From Bedellia somnulentella (lineage: Eukaryota > Arthropoda > Insecta > Lepidoptera > Bedelliidae): DNA of 64,000 bases. Under the pieces are notes generated by a model, which saw only the letters and a program-made list of their open reading frames with translations, made no database searches and was not told the DNA's origin. The stretch is from contig OY755171.1 in the NCBI GenBank assembly GCA_963576735.1, positions 20,372,182 to 20,436,181 of the forward strand, given 5' to 3'. Made by a program: the position numbers and the translations under genes. Each line of letters opens with the position of its first letter. Position 1 is the first letter of the stretch. Of this stretch, positions 20,784 to 32,430 are shown one piece after another.

Positions 20784-23700
20784 ATGAAACCATGGTTAGC
20801 CCACGACCAAGACCCATCACTCCAATGTTGTCGAACTCTGCACGTCAAACATGCAGCCTACGCCAGCGCTCTCTACACTTTGGTAAGATAACAATGTTAC
20901 TTAGGAATACTAAACGTGGAAATATTTTCCTTGAATGTCACAAGTGATGCGTCACTCAGTACAATAAAATTAAGAAATTCTAAGTCTTAAATAATTTTTC
21001 GCTTTAGCTAACACCTACAGTAAGTAATGAAAAGTCGACAATTAGACACATCAAATGTACTTGTAACTTCTATACAGCAGTATCATCATTAAATCATATT
21101 AAATAAAAAGTTTAATTCTATTTTAAATGACCCTGATTCACCCCTCATTCACATTTCCAAAGTGGCTGAGGAATTTCTAATTCCTTAGCTCTGGCTACCC
21201 CTTCCAGGGATTTATAGCCGTGAGTATATGTAATGGTTGTTTTGATAAGTTAACCCTTCGGACGTGCTGCGATTGCGAAGTAATTAATGGTACATATTTA
21301 GTTACGCAAACAGTAACACGTTCACCTGGATAACTATATTTTATTATTGAATTATAATTTTAATTCACTTTGTGAAATTGGAATTGTTAAGTGTATTTGT
21401 TACCCACGATACAGGCTTGCCTAGTGTGGGGCCGCTGGTATTATTTAAAAATGTCTAATAGTATAGATAGATTAGAAAAATGGTTTCCGCAATTGGTCAT
21501 TGGCAAGTGTGCCACGGCCGTCATTCTATCCACCCGATTTCTACCCAGAAGTCGACAAGTTGTGTAAAATGTTTTAAGTGATTTGTCATACTACCTGTCT
21601 TTTCCAAGTTGGTGTGGCGTTGTTTGTTCAAGGTGTTGCACTCGAACATTACGTGGTTTACCGTCTCTTCTGTCTCATAGTGGGCTGTCTGTGATTCCTA
21701 GTGTGAAGTAGTGTTTGTTGTTATGAGTTGTGCTGAGGTGAACATATTGTGTTGAGATGTGGATCCAGGTTCGGCATTGCTTCTTTGGATTGTCGGCATT
21801 CTGACAGGGCGCGCCATATCGCCTTGTGCTGTTTCTGGGTTTGTTCCCTTAACCAAGTGCGATATTGGTTGTATGAGATTGGTATGATCGGTTCTGGCCC
21901 TTCTATTATGTTACTGGATCCTCTGCGGGCTAGTTCATCGGCCGCATCATTTCCAAGCGAATTGCTGTGTCCTTTTATCCACTCCAATGTGATGTTGTTT
22001 TTCTTGGATATACATTCAAGTGATTCGTGACATTGTAGTATAATTCTGTTGTTGGTTTCGTTGTTTTTCAGAGCGTGCAACACGGCTTTGCTGTTTGAAA
22101 GTATTCTAATGTTTGTATTTTCAACTTTTCTATTTATTATGGCTGTTGTTGCTAGGAGTAGGCCTATACATTCAGCTTGATAGACACTGTTGTGTCTTCC
22201 TAATGTTGAGTATGTCTTTATGTAGAGGTCGTATGAGAAGGCTCCGAACCCTGTTCCATCATTTGTTTTCGATCCGTCTGTGTATATTCTCAACTCATTT
22301 ATATTGGGATAGTCGTCTAATGGTAATAAAGGATTATTTATTTGGTAATACTGCAAGCTTCATGCCAATATTAAGGAATGAAATGGTTGTTCATTTAGAA
22401 ATATAACGTGTCAATTCAATCGATCCTGATGTAATTAAAATTCATATTTAATTTTTAAAGGTCGGTTACTGGCGCCGTCTAAATTCTCGTCTACTTCAAA
22501 CATCACTAGGCCTGTAGCATGGTATACTATAGCCTAATCATATTAATCGATAACATACACCCACTGTAATGAATATATTGTATCATTACCATCAGTCAAC
22601 AGACGTCCACTTCTATGCATAGGTCTCTCCAAAAGATCCCCACAACGACCGGTCCTATGTTGCCCTCATCCGTTGGCTAACTGCGACCTTAAACAAGTTG
22701 TCGGGTCCACCTCTATTTTGCCAATTTAATACTTACTATCGCACTGTGAGGCATATACTGTGCGACACTTGTTAAGTTTGCTTAAACTGTATTATTTATT
22801 GATATTGTGAGGAGATCAATCATTTTCCTGTGTTTTGTTTCAGAATATTTCAATTCTATTGGTGCTGCTGTACAGCTGGAGAATAGGTGTCAACGCAAAG
22901 AGGTATAGAGAATTGGATGATGTTTATTATGGTATGTATATTTCTGCCCAGCTCTGTTATAGAAAACTAGTTAACCCCCGCAACTTCGTCTGCGTCAAAT
23001 AAAACCGAGTATCTGTACTTCAGGCACTATCCTATAATTATACATTTTACCACTTTTTGCACCTTTTACCTACATAGTTTATTTCGATTTGTAAGTGAAA
23101 TAAAAACATATCAATTTTCACACTGCTAAGTCTCTGGACTGAAATTAACAAAAACTCATAAAATAACAAACCTCATTTTTAACCCTTAAGTTGATAAGTA
23201 GTGCAAACAACATACTACAAAAGTTTCCAAACAATATTTAATGAAAATTTGTCTTACAAACACTGCAACAGAAAAACGAATTTAAGTTAAGACTCAATTT
23301 GCTTACTGAGATTTTTTACGAACTTGATTCTCCTTAACAAAACTGAGAAAGCTGAAATTTTAACAAATTATGCATTTCCGTTGCCTCTTTAATAACAAAT
23401 ATTATAAAAAAAATACAAAATAAAGTATTAAGGGGGGTCCCTATACAATAAACATGCGTTTTTCGTATTTTTGCTCAATATTAAAAACGGTTACAAGTAG
23501 ACGCTTCTAATTTTGAGACATTTACATTTACTACCGATATTATCTTTAATGTTTAAAAATTTGCATGCCTTACTGGCAGTACATGCATAGGCTTTTATTT
23601 TATGCACCACCATTTATACTCAAGTATTGGCAAATAAATGTTTTTTTTTATAAAAAAAATATTTTACCAAAACAACAAACATATTTTTTATTAGACCTTA

Positions 23701-23959
23701 ATGAACACTTACTATTAAAGATGTACGGAACCCCTCGTGCACGAGCCGACTCGCAATTGGCTGGTTTTGCTTCTTAATTTTCCTCATACATACTCGTAGC
23801 AACGCAGTACTCGAGGAAGTAATTCATCGAATGTTCATATGTCTTAATTAAAGATGCTCTCGATTGTGCCTTGGAATGTTGGCTATGAAGAGAAATTTCT
23901 TATGCTCAGCCGTGTATATAAACTGTACACTCGTATTTACCTACCAACTATAGTATATA

Positions 23960-24001
<42 letters not shown>

Positions 24002-27000
24002 TCTATATAAATGGGATTATAAATTCATGACATAAGCAACCAAGAGATTTAAAATCAATTTTTTATGAAGTCGATTACTAATTGTAGCTTTTTTTTCTTA
24101 GTTATTTTTTGTATGTCATTTAAAGTGCTAATAAAATATCACTTATGCATTTAGTAAGCAAAACTTACTTCTAAGCCGAATATTATATGAAAATTTTATT
24201 GTGAAACTACTCTGAAGCAAACTTTCGAATTGCCAGTAATAGGGTAAAAAAAATACAAAAAAGGTGAAAAAAAAGAACATAAATATTTGTAACCATATAT
24301 ATATAAAATAGGTATTTCAAACTCACTCAGTTCCTTTTCAACGAAAAGCTTAAGTCTTGGAAGTAGTTTTTATAAACAACATGTTCCTCATATCACATTC
24401 TTCTAGATTCTACAGTGACACTTCATGTTACTGACACTTTTTTCTTTGCTTCAGGTGTCCAAATAGCATATTTTGCAATAATAGGAACGCAAATATTCAT
24501 GATGATGCTGAGTTTCTTTCTTTTCTACGGAATTTATAAAGTAAGTATGGGATATTAATTTGTATTACGGACATTGTTGTCAGCACGTAAGCTTATTTTA
24601 TAATAAACTGTTGAATAATTTTATTTTCCAATTTCTATGGAACTATTTATCTACTTATAGTGTATTTGGACGTATTATTATTGTACAGTCGCCATCAGAT
24701 ATATCGGAGCGGCCGAGGTACTCAAATATTTTAGAGCAGCGATAAATTTCAATAAATTCTTTACTGTAAATAAAGTCAATAACATCTGAACATCCAATTC
24801 GCCACAAATATATGAGCAGTGGTGTGTAATCTGAACACACAAACATACCACTGCTGAAACTAGTGGTTTAAGATGTATTTTCCTTAAATGTTCAGATATT
24901 TTTGATCACCCTGTCTGTGCAGATAATTTGACGTGTTGTGCTTTCAGATATTATTGTCACGCTGTGTGTTCAGATTACATACCACCGCTCATATATTTGT
25001 GGCGAATTGGATGTTCAGATGTTATTGACTTTAATTACAGTAAAGAAATTATTGAAATTTATCGCTGCTCAGAAATATTCGAGTACCTCGGCCAAAGTTA
25101 GTGTGTTACAATCTGATGGCGATTGTAACACACTAACTTTGAAAGTTATTGAGTGTTTAAATCATAAATCACGGCCATAAATCCCAAAATGGGGAAGCCA
25201 GAGCTTTAGAGTTAAAAACTCACCAGCTAGTTAAGTTTATAACCCTTTATTTATATTTTTGTTGCGGATGAAGTTCTGCGCTCTTCCAAAGTATCAAAGA
25301 AAATGTAACACTGCCCAGGTCTTATATCAAAGTAAAACAGAAATGCACTGTTCCGAAAATGCAAGCAAATATTTCTGTGTCGTCAGCTATTTTGTAAACA
25401 TAAGGAGTTATCGGATTGTTTGGTCGCCGTCGTGCGACGAACTGAGTAGCTGCTTGAACTGAGTTTTGGATCCTAGCCAAGAGAGAATAGTTTGCAAACG
25501 TGCATTCATTAAATTCTTGCTGACAAGTTTGTAATGGACAATGGACTTATGTAACTGAAAAAGTTGGGTTTTATTTTGCTTACTTTTTGATAAATTGCGA
25601 ATTCATGAATTTGTGGGGTAGAAAATTATACGTATATTTCCGAAGCCTTACTGATAAATACCTGATGAATTGCTTACAAAAACCTAGTTATATTTTGATG
25701 ATGCGACGTGATATTAATATCCATAACCTATTTTATTCTCAGGAAAACGTGTCTTTCCTCGTGCCGTGGGTGCTCGGCTGCATAACGTTAATGGCGCTGG
25801 AAACCATGGCGCTGGTCTACTGCAACGTGCTGCGAGATCATGTCAATAAAGTAAAATATTTTTTGTTTTATAAAGCAGAGTTTCTCTGTGAGACAAGTCA
25901 CCCCTATTCCCAAAAAAGTCAATCCTAAGTCCTTTTCTGAATATCGTCCTATATCTATCCTTCCTTTCCTTTCCAAAGTTCTTGAACGACTGGTTCATAG
26001 ACAACTCAGTGACTTCCTTACTAAGTTGCTTACTTAATTCTTCTCAATCTGGTTTCCTTCCTTCTCACAGTACTGTCACGGCTCTTGTCAAAATTACTGA
26101 CGACATGCGTTTGGGGATGGATAAGGCAGTCGCTGACTATCCTAGCATTGCTGGATTTCAGTAGTGCCTTCAACACAGTTGACTTCGAAATATTATTAGC
26201 TTTACTTCGTTCTCTTAACATATCTCCAACGGTGATTGACTGGTTTCGTAGTTATCTACTAGGACGACGGCAGCACATTTGCATTGAGGAGTCTTACTCT
26301 CCCTGGTGCGAGTTAACTGCCGGTGTTCCACAAGGTGGTGTGTTGTCTCATCTTTTATATGCTATATTTATTAATAGCATTTCTCTTCAACTATTTTTTT
26401 TTTTTTTTTTGTTTACCGGTGGGAAATCCTCATAGGATCCCCCGTCGCTCGAGAGAGCGACGGGGGTATGTCGGACTTTTACCGACTAAAACCCCACCGG
26501 TTCGGTGCTGCTGGCCCTGCGGCCTGTGCGGCGTCACCATAACTTGTGTGCCGGGCGGCTGAAGGCCGCCCTTGCGGCGAAAAGGAGTGTACCTAAGCTA
26601 AGTCGGATAGGGTGAGTATAAAAATAAAATAGACTCTAGTTGAGTCTGGTGTGACTCTAAAATTAGTGTTAAGTTCTACGACCTCGCCGGCGGGGTCGGT
26701 GTCTGGAGTGATAGTTGTTGTTGGTGTGACCGCGAGCGCCGGTGGCCCCTGAGGCCTCGAGCTCGCGGGTGGTGTCGTCGTCGGGATCCGAGAGCACGCT
26801 ACGTGGGCGTCGAATCCCGGCGTCCGGGGAAATCGTGTAGTCGAGCGAGGCTCGGAGTAAGGGGTTGGGGTGATCAGGGATCTTATCAAAGTATCTACGT
26901 GAGATTTGTTTGAAATGATCCCTGATAGTATTGAGTCCTAAGTCTCTGTGGAGATCATAGTTCCTAACATACCAAGGCGCCCCTACCGCCTTGCGCATGA

Positions 27001-30000
27001 ACCTATTCTGTATCACCTGGAGGCGGTGTATCAAGCCCTCTCTGGCGTGTGCGAACGCAACACTACCTTACGAGAGGACCGAGCGTATACATGTTTTGTA
27101 TAGTGTAACTTTGTGACGCAGTGGTAACTTACTGCGAGCACAAAGCATCGGTGATAGCCTATTCAGGACGAATGAGGCTTTGTTGCGTATGTATTTGATG
27201 TGGTGTGACCATGTAAGCCGGGGATCAAAGACAATACCGAGGTATTTGGTCTTTTTCACCCACGGAATAGGTGTACCGAAGAGTTGAACAGGCGGAGGCG
27301 GATCGTGTGAGGCGCCTCCCTTCCGAAAGAGCATGGCTGCGCTTTTGGAGGGAATAACCTCGATCCGCCACTTCCTGAACCACTCTCCGAGTTGTGTTAC
27401 GGCTCGCTGAAGGCGAAGCCGTATAAAAATGTGGTTGGGGTGACTCGTGTAGAGTAGTGTGTCGTCTGCAAAGAGTGCTAACTCCACCAGCGGTGTAGGC
27501 GGGATGTCGTTAGTGTATATATTGAAGAGTGTGGGTGAGAGCGTAGAGCCCTGCGGGACTCCCGCGTGTATGGGGTGGTGTTGTGAGTGGGCGTCCTCCA
27601 CTCTGAAGCGGAATCGGCGATCCGACAAGTAGTCGCGGACTATAGCCACGAGTTTGTCTGGCATACCGATCTGGTATAGCTTGTATAGCAGACCGTTATG
27701 CCAGACTTTGTCAAATGCCTTAGCCACGTCAAAGAAGACGGCGCCCGTCTGTTTGATGTATGTGTCATTGAATCCATCAAGCACATGCTCGGTAAAGCGA
27801 TGTGCTTGTTGGACGCATGAGTGTTGAGCCCTGAACCCGAATTGTTCGTGTATCTGAATGCCGCTAGTGTGCAAGTAGTGTCTGATCCTAGCGAGGATTA
27901 GTCACTCATAGATCTTTCCTAACGAGCTTAATAGGCTGATAGGCCTATAGCTCGTGGGATCGGTGCAGAGCTTTCCGACTTTGAATATACCTATCACATC
28001 GGCATCTTTCCATGAGTCTGGAAAGATGCCGTGTATGAGTGATGTGTTAAGTATGATTGTGAGTAGTGTGATGATGTGTTGTGGTAGGATCTTAAGGACC
28101 CTGTTAGTCAGCCCGTCGGGCCCCGGGGCCTTTCTGGGTCTGAGGTGTTTAATGATGTCTTTCACCTCGTCCTTGGTGATCGGTTCGAGATCATCGAGGA
28201 GAGGGAGTGAGGCGCGGTCGTTGACTAACTTGTCAACGGCCTCGATGTGAAGTGGGTCGCATGGCTGAGAGCTCGGAGAACATTGCTTCTCCAGACTCTC
28301 AGCCAGGCATTCCGCTTTCTCATCGTTTTCGAAGGCCGGTGGTAGGCCGTTCGGTTGTGTAGAAGATCCTGTTATATACTCTTGTTCTCGTAAATAAACG
28401 ATTTTTATTTTTTATTTTATTTTATTTTTATTTTGACTTCTCTTGACTCTTCAACTAACTTCTTCCTATCACCTTTATGTAGATGATCTTCAGATGTTCA
28501 GGTGAATCCAAAAAAGACACAGATAATTATAGTCGGTAGTTCTCGAATTATTTCTAGGATCGAATATAAGTCACTACCGCCTATATTGTTTGACGGAACA
28601 TCAATTCCTTTTAGCCCTACAGTAAAAAACCTAGGGATAATGATAGACAACACCTTATCTTAGGTGCTCAATTAGAAATGGCAAGCCGAAAGATGTTCGC
28701 TTCAGCGGGATCCCTCAGAAGATTGCGTAATTTTCTTCCTGCTGCTACTAAAACTGCGTTAGCTCAATCACTTTTCATGCCCTTCTTGACTTTGCTGATA
28801 CATGCTACCTTGATATAACTGAAGAGCAACTTAATAAACTTGAGCGCCTCCAAAACTTTTGCATTAGGTTTATTTTTGGATTGAGGAAATATGATCATGT
28901 ATCTGTGTATCGCACTCAACTTAAATGGCTTCCTATTCGTCTCCGCCAGAATGCGCATACACTTTCTCTCCTCTATTCTATTTTGTTTAATCCTGCCACC
29001 CTTTTCTCTCCTCTTCCCACAATCTTAATCTACGTTCTGAACATAATCTTCTATTAAGTATTCCCTCCCATTCAAACAATAACTATGGCTCCTCCTTCAC
29101 TGTGCAGACTGTTCCATTGTGGAACGCACTTCCGGTAGAGATTCGTCAGGCTAAATCCCAATCTATTTTCAAGGATATGGTAAAAATGCACTACCTCACT
29201 GAAACGCTATAATACTGTTGCAAATTAATTTATATATATTAAGTATATAAATAAAAATATAACAAAAAATATATAAGTATATAATAAAAATAGTTTAATA
29301 TGTTTGGTTGTATTGTTTGTGTAGATTAACGCATAGTTATCAGTTTCAACATGTTGTTGGACATCTATCTCACATGACTATAATTTATTGACCTCTCCAT
29401 TCAAAGGCTGTCTGCAAGAGATCGCTTTTAGTGATAAGACCGGCAATTGTACTTTTGTTATTTAATTCTGTGTATTTGTAAATGTTTCTCCATATTTGAT
29501 GTGCAATAAAGAGTTTTCTATTCTATTCATAAAAGGCCAATAAAAATGTTAGATTCCTTATAAATTTAAATAGCAGTTTTGAAATATTATATACGTGGGT
29601 TGGTAGACGTCAACTAACGTAGAAGGTGGGTCGCTTAACTTCACGTCACGTGCGATCTGAAGCACGGCATAATGCAAATTTTCTAATAACAAGGTAATTG
29701 AAACTACCTTTTTCTAGTTTGTTTAAAAACGATTGAACTATTTAGCTCTTAGTGAATACATTATTTTCTTATTTCAGCAATTTGACGCCATCTGCAAAGC
29801 TGAAATATCACTCTTAATACTAAGGATAGTGCTAAATGTAAGTGAAATTAGAATTTTCTCAACTTTTCTTGTATACTTTGTAGAACTTTCGTGCTTTTTT
29901 TGTAAAATTGATGTACCATTCCCGATCTTCAAAAAACACTTAAGGACTTTTGAGCTGGTCTTTGGTTCTTTTGATGTATGAACTAACTGCTCCAACTTAT

Positions 30001-31704
30001 TACTCCATATTTAGCAGATATATTTAATGAATGTATAACACATAAAATCTTTCCAAATCTCATGAAGCATAGTAAAATTGTACCTCTTCTTAAATCCGGA
30101 GGAAATAAAATTAGTCCTGATGGTTATAGACCTATATAAATTCTGCCAGTTTTAAGTAAAATATTTGAAAAACTAATATTCAATCAAATGCTTTTGCATT
30201 TGCTTCTAACAAATTGTTTCATCCAAAACAATTTGGCTTTAAAAAGGGCCGCTCTACCACCGATGCAGGCATTGCCTTAATAAAACACATTATTGATTCG
30301 TGGGAACGTAAAAATGATGCTATTGGTTTGTTTTGCGATCTTACGAAGGCATTTGATTGTGCAGATCATGAAATCCTTTTTATTAAATTAGAACATTATG
30401 GCATACAAGGTGACGCACTTAAATTAAAAAGTCTTGCTTTTCGGATCGGATACAGAAAGTGCAAATCAATAATACAATGATAATGGGTGTTCCGCAGGGT
30501 TCTATTTTGGGCCCATTTCTATTTTTGGTTTATATTAATGATTTGCCGTTCATGGTCGAGAAAATGTCCGAGATAGTGTTATTTGCTGATGATACTTCCT
30601 TAGTATTTGACGTTCAAAGAAATAATGAGAATATTGACGAGGTGAATAACACGATTTCACAGATTCAAACATGGTTTGCTTCCAATAATCTTTATTAATT
30701 ACCCAATGTTAAGAACGTTGATAAAGAAATAATTTTAAATAATTAAAATATAGTATATTCGGATGACACAGTTTTCCTAGGGATAACTCTGGATTCCAAG
30801 CTCCAATGGGAAGCCTTATTAGCTCACTAGCTGGCAGGCTAACTAGTGCTGCATATGCCGTTAGGAAAATAAGACATTTGACAAATGTACAGACAGCTCG
30901 ATTAGTTTATTACAGCTATTTTCATAGTGTAATGTCCGGTATTTTACTCTGGGGCAGAGCTGCTGATGTTGGTTCCATATATTTTATTCTCCAAAAGAGA
31001 GCAATAAGAGCTATTTATAATTTGAGATCACGAGATTCCCTGAGAAAACTGTTTAAATCTATAAATATAATGACGCTGCCATGTCAATATATTTATGAAA
31101 ATATTATGTATGTAAGAAAAAAACAGGCGTCTTTTTTAAAAAATAGTGACAGACATATTCGAAATCTGAGAGGCAACAATTAAATTTCAATACCTAAATA
31201 CAGATTGTCAAAAGTAAATACATCTTTCATGGGGTTATGCGTAAAAATGTAAAATAAAATACCTGAAGACATTTTAAATTTATCAGAAACAAAATTCAAA
31301 GCAGTAGTTAAAAGAAATCTTAGTTCGAAAGGCTATTACAATGTTAATGATTAAATTAATGATAAAGTGCCTTGGTGTCTTCAGGGCTCTGTGCAGGATG
31401 TTTCCGGGCTATTACCAAAATTGTAATGGAAGTAAAAAAATATGTGTATTGGCGAGTTTCTTACGGGTTCCTCTCTCAACAAAACACCTTCCGAATCCGA
31501 AGTAAACTTAGTGTTAAGTTGAAATTTGACGTTCAGAAAAGAAAGATTTATCTTTTTACTTTGAAATAAATGTTTTTTTTATTTATTTATTTTTTTAACT
31601 ATTATTTTGTTCCACAGTGTGTATGCATACGGTGTGTTCTACGACTATACCACCTGCTCCGCGCCGGGGTCACGTGGAGAGGCGCCGCCCCCATTACACT
31701 GTGA
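20784..31704 (+). CDS. Six-exon multi-pass membrane protein (175 aa), assembled by eye
   Basis: Coding exons: 20784-20882, 22844-22931, 24455-24540, 25743-25850, 29778-29837 and 31618-31704 (TGA stop). All five introns begin GT and end AG, and the phases agree, giving 528 nt without an internal stop. The ATG follows directly after an AG-type acceptor, so a 5' non-coding exon probably exists upstream. The protein starts MKPWLAHDQD, then a CC-containing stretch. Hydrophobic segments are at about 25-46, 64-90 (VQIAYFAIIGTQIF), 94-118 (FLVPWVLGCITLMALE) and 137-158. It resembles the small tetraspanning membrane proteins common in insects, but I do not recognise a named family. The fourth segment carries arginines and the last exon is open in all three frames. 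The chosen frame keeps the splice phase and high third-position GC. Introns contain LINEs, SINE fragments and MITEs. Confidence 0.7.
21147..21232 (+). repeat. SINE-A copy, 5'-truncated (intron 1)
   Basis: Only the 3' third is present: 'aaagtggctgaggaatttc' to 'gccgtgagtatatg', plus orientation. Confidence 0.8.
21465..22392 (-). mobile_element. RNase H-encoding LINE, 3' part (intron 1, antisense to host gene)
   Basis: Minus-strand fragment comprising the RNase H domain and the C-terminal CCHC-like zinc knuckle of an I/R1/LOA-type non-LTR retrotransposon. The reverse transcriptase is missing to the right. The left end near 21465 fades into AT-rich DNA without a clear tail. Confidence 0.7.
21721..22356 (-). 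pseudogene. LINE RNase H domain
   Basis: A 211-residue open frame with the RNase HI pattern: LRIYTDGSKTNDGTGFGAF (first Asp), SVYQAECIGLLLA (Glu), the third Asp position occupied by SNSK instead of the usual SDS, and GNDAADELARRGS (final Asp) preceded by WIKGHSNSLG. The Asp-to-Asn change in SNSK would probably abolish catalysis. After the stop at 21721 another frame reads CETEETVNHVMFEC (about 21640-21690), the zinc knuckle usually found after RNase H in these LINEs, so at least one frameshift separates the two. It lies wholly in intron 1 of the membrane-protein gene, in antisense. Confidence 0.75.
22590..22728. repeat. Dispersed lepidopteran repeat (intron 1)
   Basis: 'agacgtccacttctatgcat' and 'ccccacaacgaccggtccta' are diverged versions of words I associate with a very common repeat in moths and butterflies. 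The class is uncertain. Confidence 0.45.
22973..23778. repeat. Intron 2 repeats
   Basis: 'cccccgcaacttcgtctgcg' at about 22974 resembles a widespread LINE-related word in Lepidoptera. The segment 23434-23778, from 'ggggggtccctata' to 'cgtgcacgagccgactcgcaattggctgg', resembles another common family. Between them the sequence is AT-rich and unrecognised. Confidence 0.45.
23958..23998. repeat. (TA)n microsatellite
   Basis: About 40 bp of almost pure TA repeats in intron 2 of the membrane-protein gene. Confidence 0.9.
24682..25126. mobile_element. Inverted-repeat MITE in intron 3
   Basis: The left arm starts TGTACAGTCGCCATCAGATA, and the right end carries TCTGATGGCGATTGTA. Inner complementary stretches at about 24715-24840 and 24960-25090 include CAATTCGCCACAAATATATG and its complement. 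About 120 bp separates the arms. The right terminus has been rearranged into a perfect hairpin (25094-25140). Confidence 0.75.
25094..25140. repeat. Perfect 20-bp hairpin at the MITE right end
   Basis: AAAGTTAGTGTGTTACAATC at 25094-25113 is exactly complementary to 25121-25140, with a 7-base loop (TGATGGC). Confidence 0.9.
25163..25226 (-). repeat. SINE-A 3'-end scrap (intron 3)
   Basis: 'tcacggccataaatcccaaaatggggaagccagagcttta' matches the sense 3' end in minus orientation. Confidence 0.65.
26394..28446 (-). mobile_element. Jockey-like LINE, 5'-truncated, nested in the CR1-like LINE, 11-bp TSD
   Basis: CTCTTCAACTA occurs at 26383-26393 and 28447-28457. Removing the insert and one duplicate restores the reading frame of the surrounding LINE through its YVDD box, which proves the nesting. 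The poly(T) at 26394-26408 is the element's poly(A) tail in minus orientation. The opposite end (about 28381-28446) is odd: it contains AAATAAACGATTTTT and (TATTT)n-like sequence, which looks like a plus-oriented LINE 3' tail. Confidence 0.85.
26669..28360 (-). pseudogene. Jockey-like reverse transcriptase, C-terminal half
   Basis: Three successive open stretches: about 28360-27902, 27874-27068 and 27034-26669. They contain RPRKAPGPDGLTNRVLKILP and SYRPISLLSSLGKIYE (palm entry), GAVFFDVAKAFDKVWH (first catalytic Asp), HAGVPQGSTLSPTLFNIY, LALFADDTLLYTS (catalytic FADD) and KYLGIVFDPRLTW. They end in a thumb/C-terminal region with QVIQNRFMRKAVGAPWYVRN, typical of Jockey-clade elements. Stops or small frame breaks separate the pieces near 27888 and 27050, so no functional protein is made. 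Endonuclease and ORF1 are missing. The GC-rich composition differs sharply from the AT-rich flanks. Confidence 0.85.
29838..29994. other. Start of intron 5
   Basis: Donor GTAAGTG at 29838-29844 followed by AT-rich sequence; nothing else seen before the LINE. Confidence 0.4.
29995..31603 (+). mobile_element. LINE in intron 5 (same family as 51735-53840)
   Basis: Plus-strand, 5'-truncated copy with many stops. Recognisable pieces: FGFKKGRSTTDAGIALIKHI (about 30226), GLFCDLTKAFDCADHEILF, MGVPQGSILGPFLFLVYIND (about 30483) and VLFADDTSLVFDV. It aligns along most of its length with the minus-strand element at 51735-53840. Its T-rich 3' tail (about 31567-31603) ends 14 bp before the acceptor of the last host exon. 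Confidence 0.85.
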
Positions 31705-31792
31705 CCGCCGCGCGACATACACTGCGACTACCAGCTAACTGCTGACATTGACACTGATGATAGTCTGCATTTGCTATGATGACTGCGATTAA

Positions 31793-31798
31793 AATAAA
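31793..31798 (+). terminator. Candidate polyadenylation signal of the membrane-protein gene
   Basis: The first strong AATAAA after the stop codon at 31704, followed by a GT-rich stretch (GTGTCTTTGTGAG), fits a cleavage/polyadenylation site about 90 bp into the 3' UTR. Another AATAAA lies near 32130. Confidence 0.45.
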
Positions 31799-31809
31799 AA
31801 GTGTCTTTG

Positions 31810-32430
31810 TGAGAATTTAGATTGCACCAAAAATTTCAATATATTTTCCGACTTACAGAAGCTGTACGACCTGTGTCCCAGCAAAAATTGCGTTGCTTTC
31901 CAAATATTCAAAGTTTACTTTATATCTCCTCTGTGCTTTAAGTTTTATTCACATTCACTTTTATTCCCTTTTTCTCAAAGACTAACATGCTATATTCATT
32001 ATCTTTTCCAGCTCTTCCAAACCTTACTTTATAACTTTTATAAGACAATAATCTAAATACGTTTTTGACATATATTTTTTTATATTAATAAATAAATAAT
32101 TAATATTCAAATTAAATGTTATGAAATGAAATAAAGATTTCAATGAAGCTGGATAAAATATTATAGTTATAGTTTATATAACAACACTTATTATCAATAG
32201 AGTTTAAAGTTGAATGTGGATTTTAAATATATGTATATAGTTTGTTTATGTGAGTTTAATTTCACCTGACAAGACGTCAACTGAAATAGCCCAATAAAAA
32301 CGCAACCCTGAAAAAAAAAGTCATTGTGCGTTCATGAAGGGTATTTATTTTATTATAAAGCGTGAGGCTATGATTTATGTGACGTCATAAACATAATACA
32401 ATATGAATAATGCAAAACAAAACAATAACA
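31810..32430. other. Intergenic AT-rich region
   Basis: No gene or repeat recognised. Confidence 0.4.

Larger units (their letters stand above)
25890..29527 (+). mobile_element. CR1-like LINE in intron 4, split by a Jockey-like insertion
   Basis: Plus-strand, sense to the host gene. Decayed reverse-transcriptase pieces read SEYRPISILPFLSKVLERL (about 25937), ALLDFSSAFNTVDFEILLAL and GVPQGGVLSHLLYAIFIN before the break at 26394. Past the insertion, from 28458, the frame resumes into YHLYVDDLQMF with the catalytic YVDD box. The 3' untranslated part ends in AATAAAGAGTTTTCTATTCTATTC, and such short 3' repeats suit the CR1 group. Stops and frameshifts are numerous. Clade placement is by motif only. 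Confidence 0.75.
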
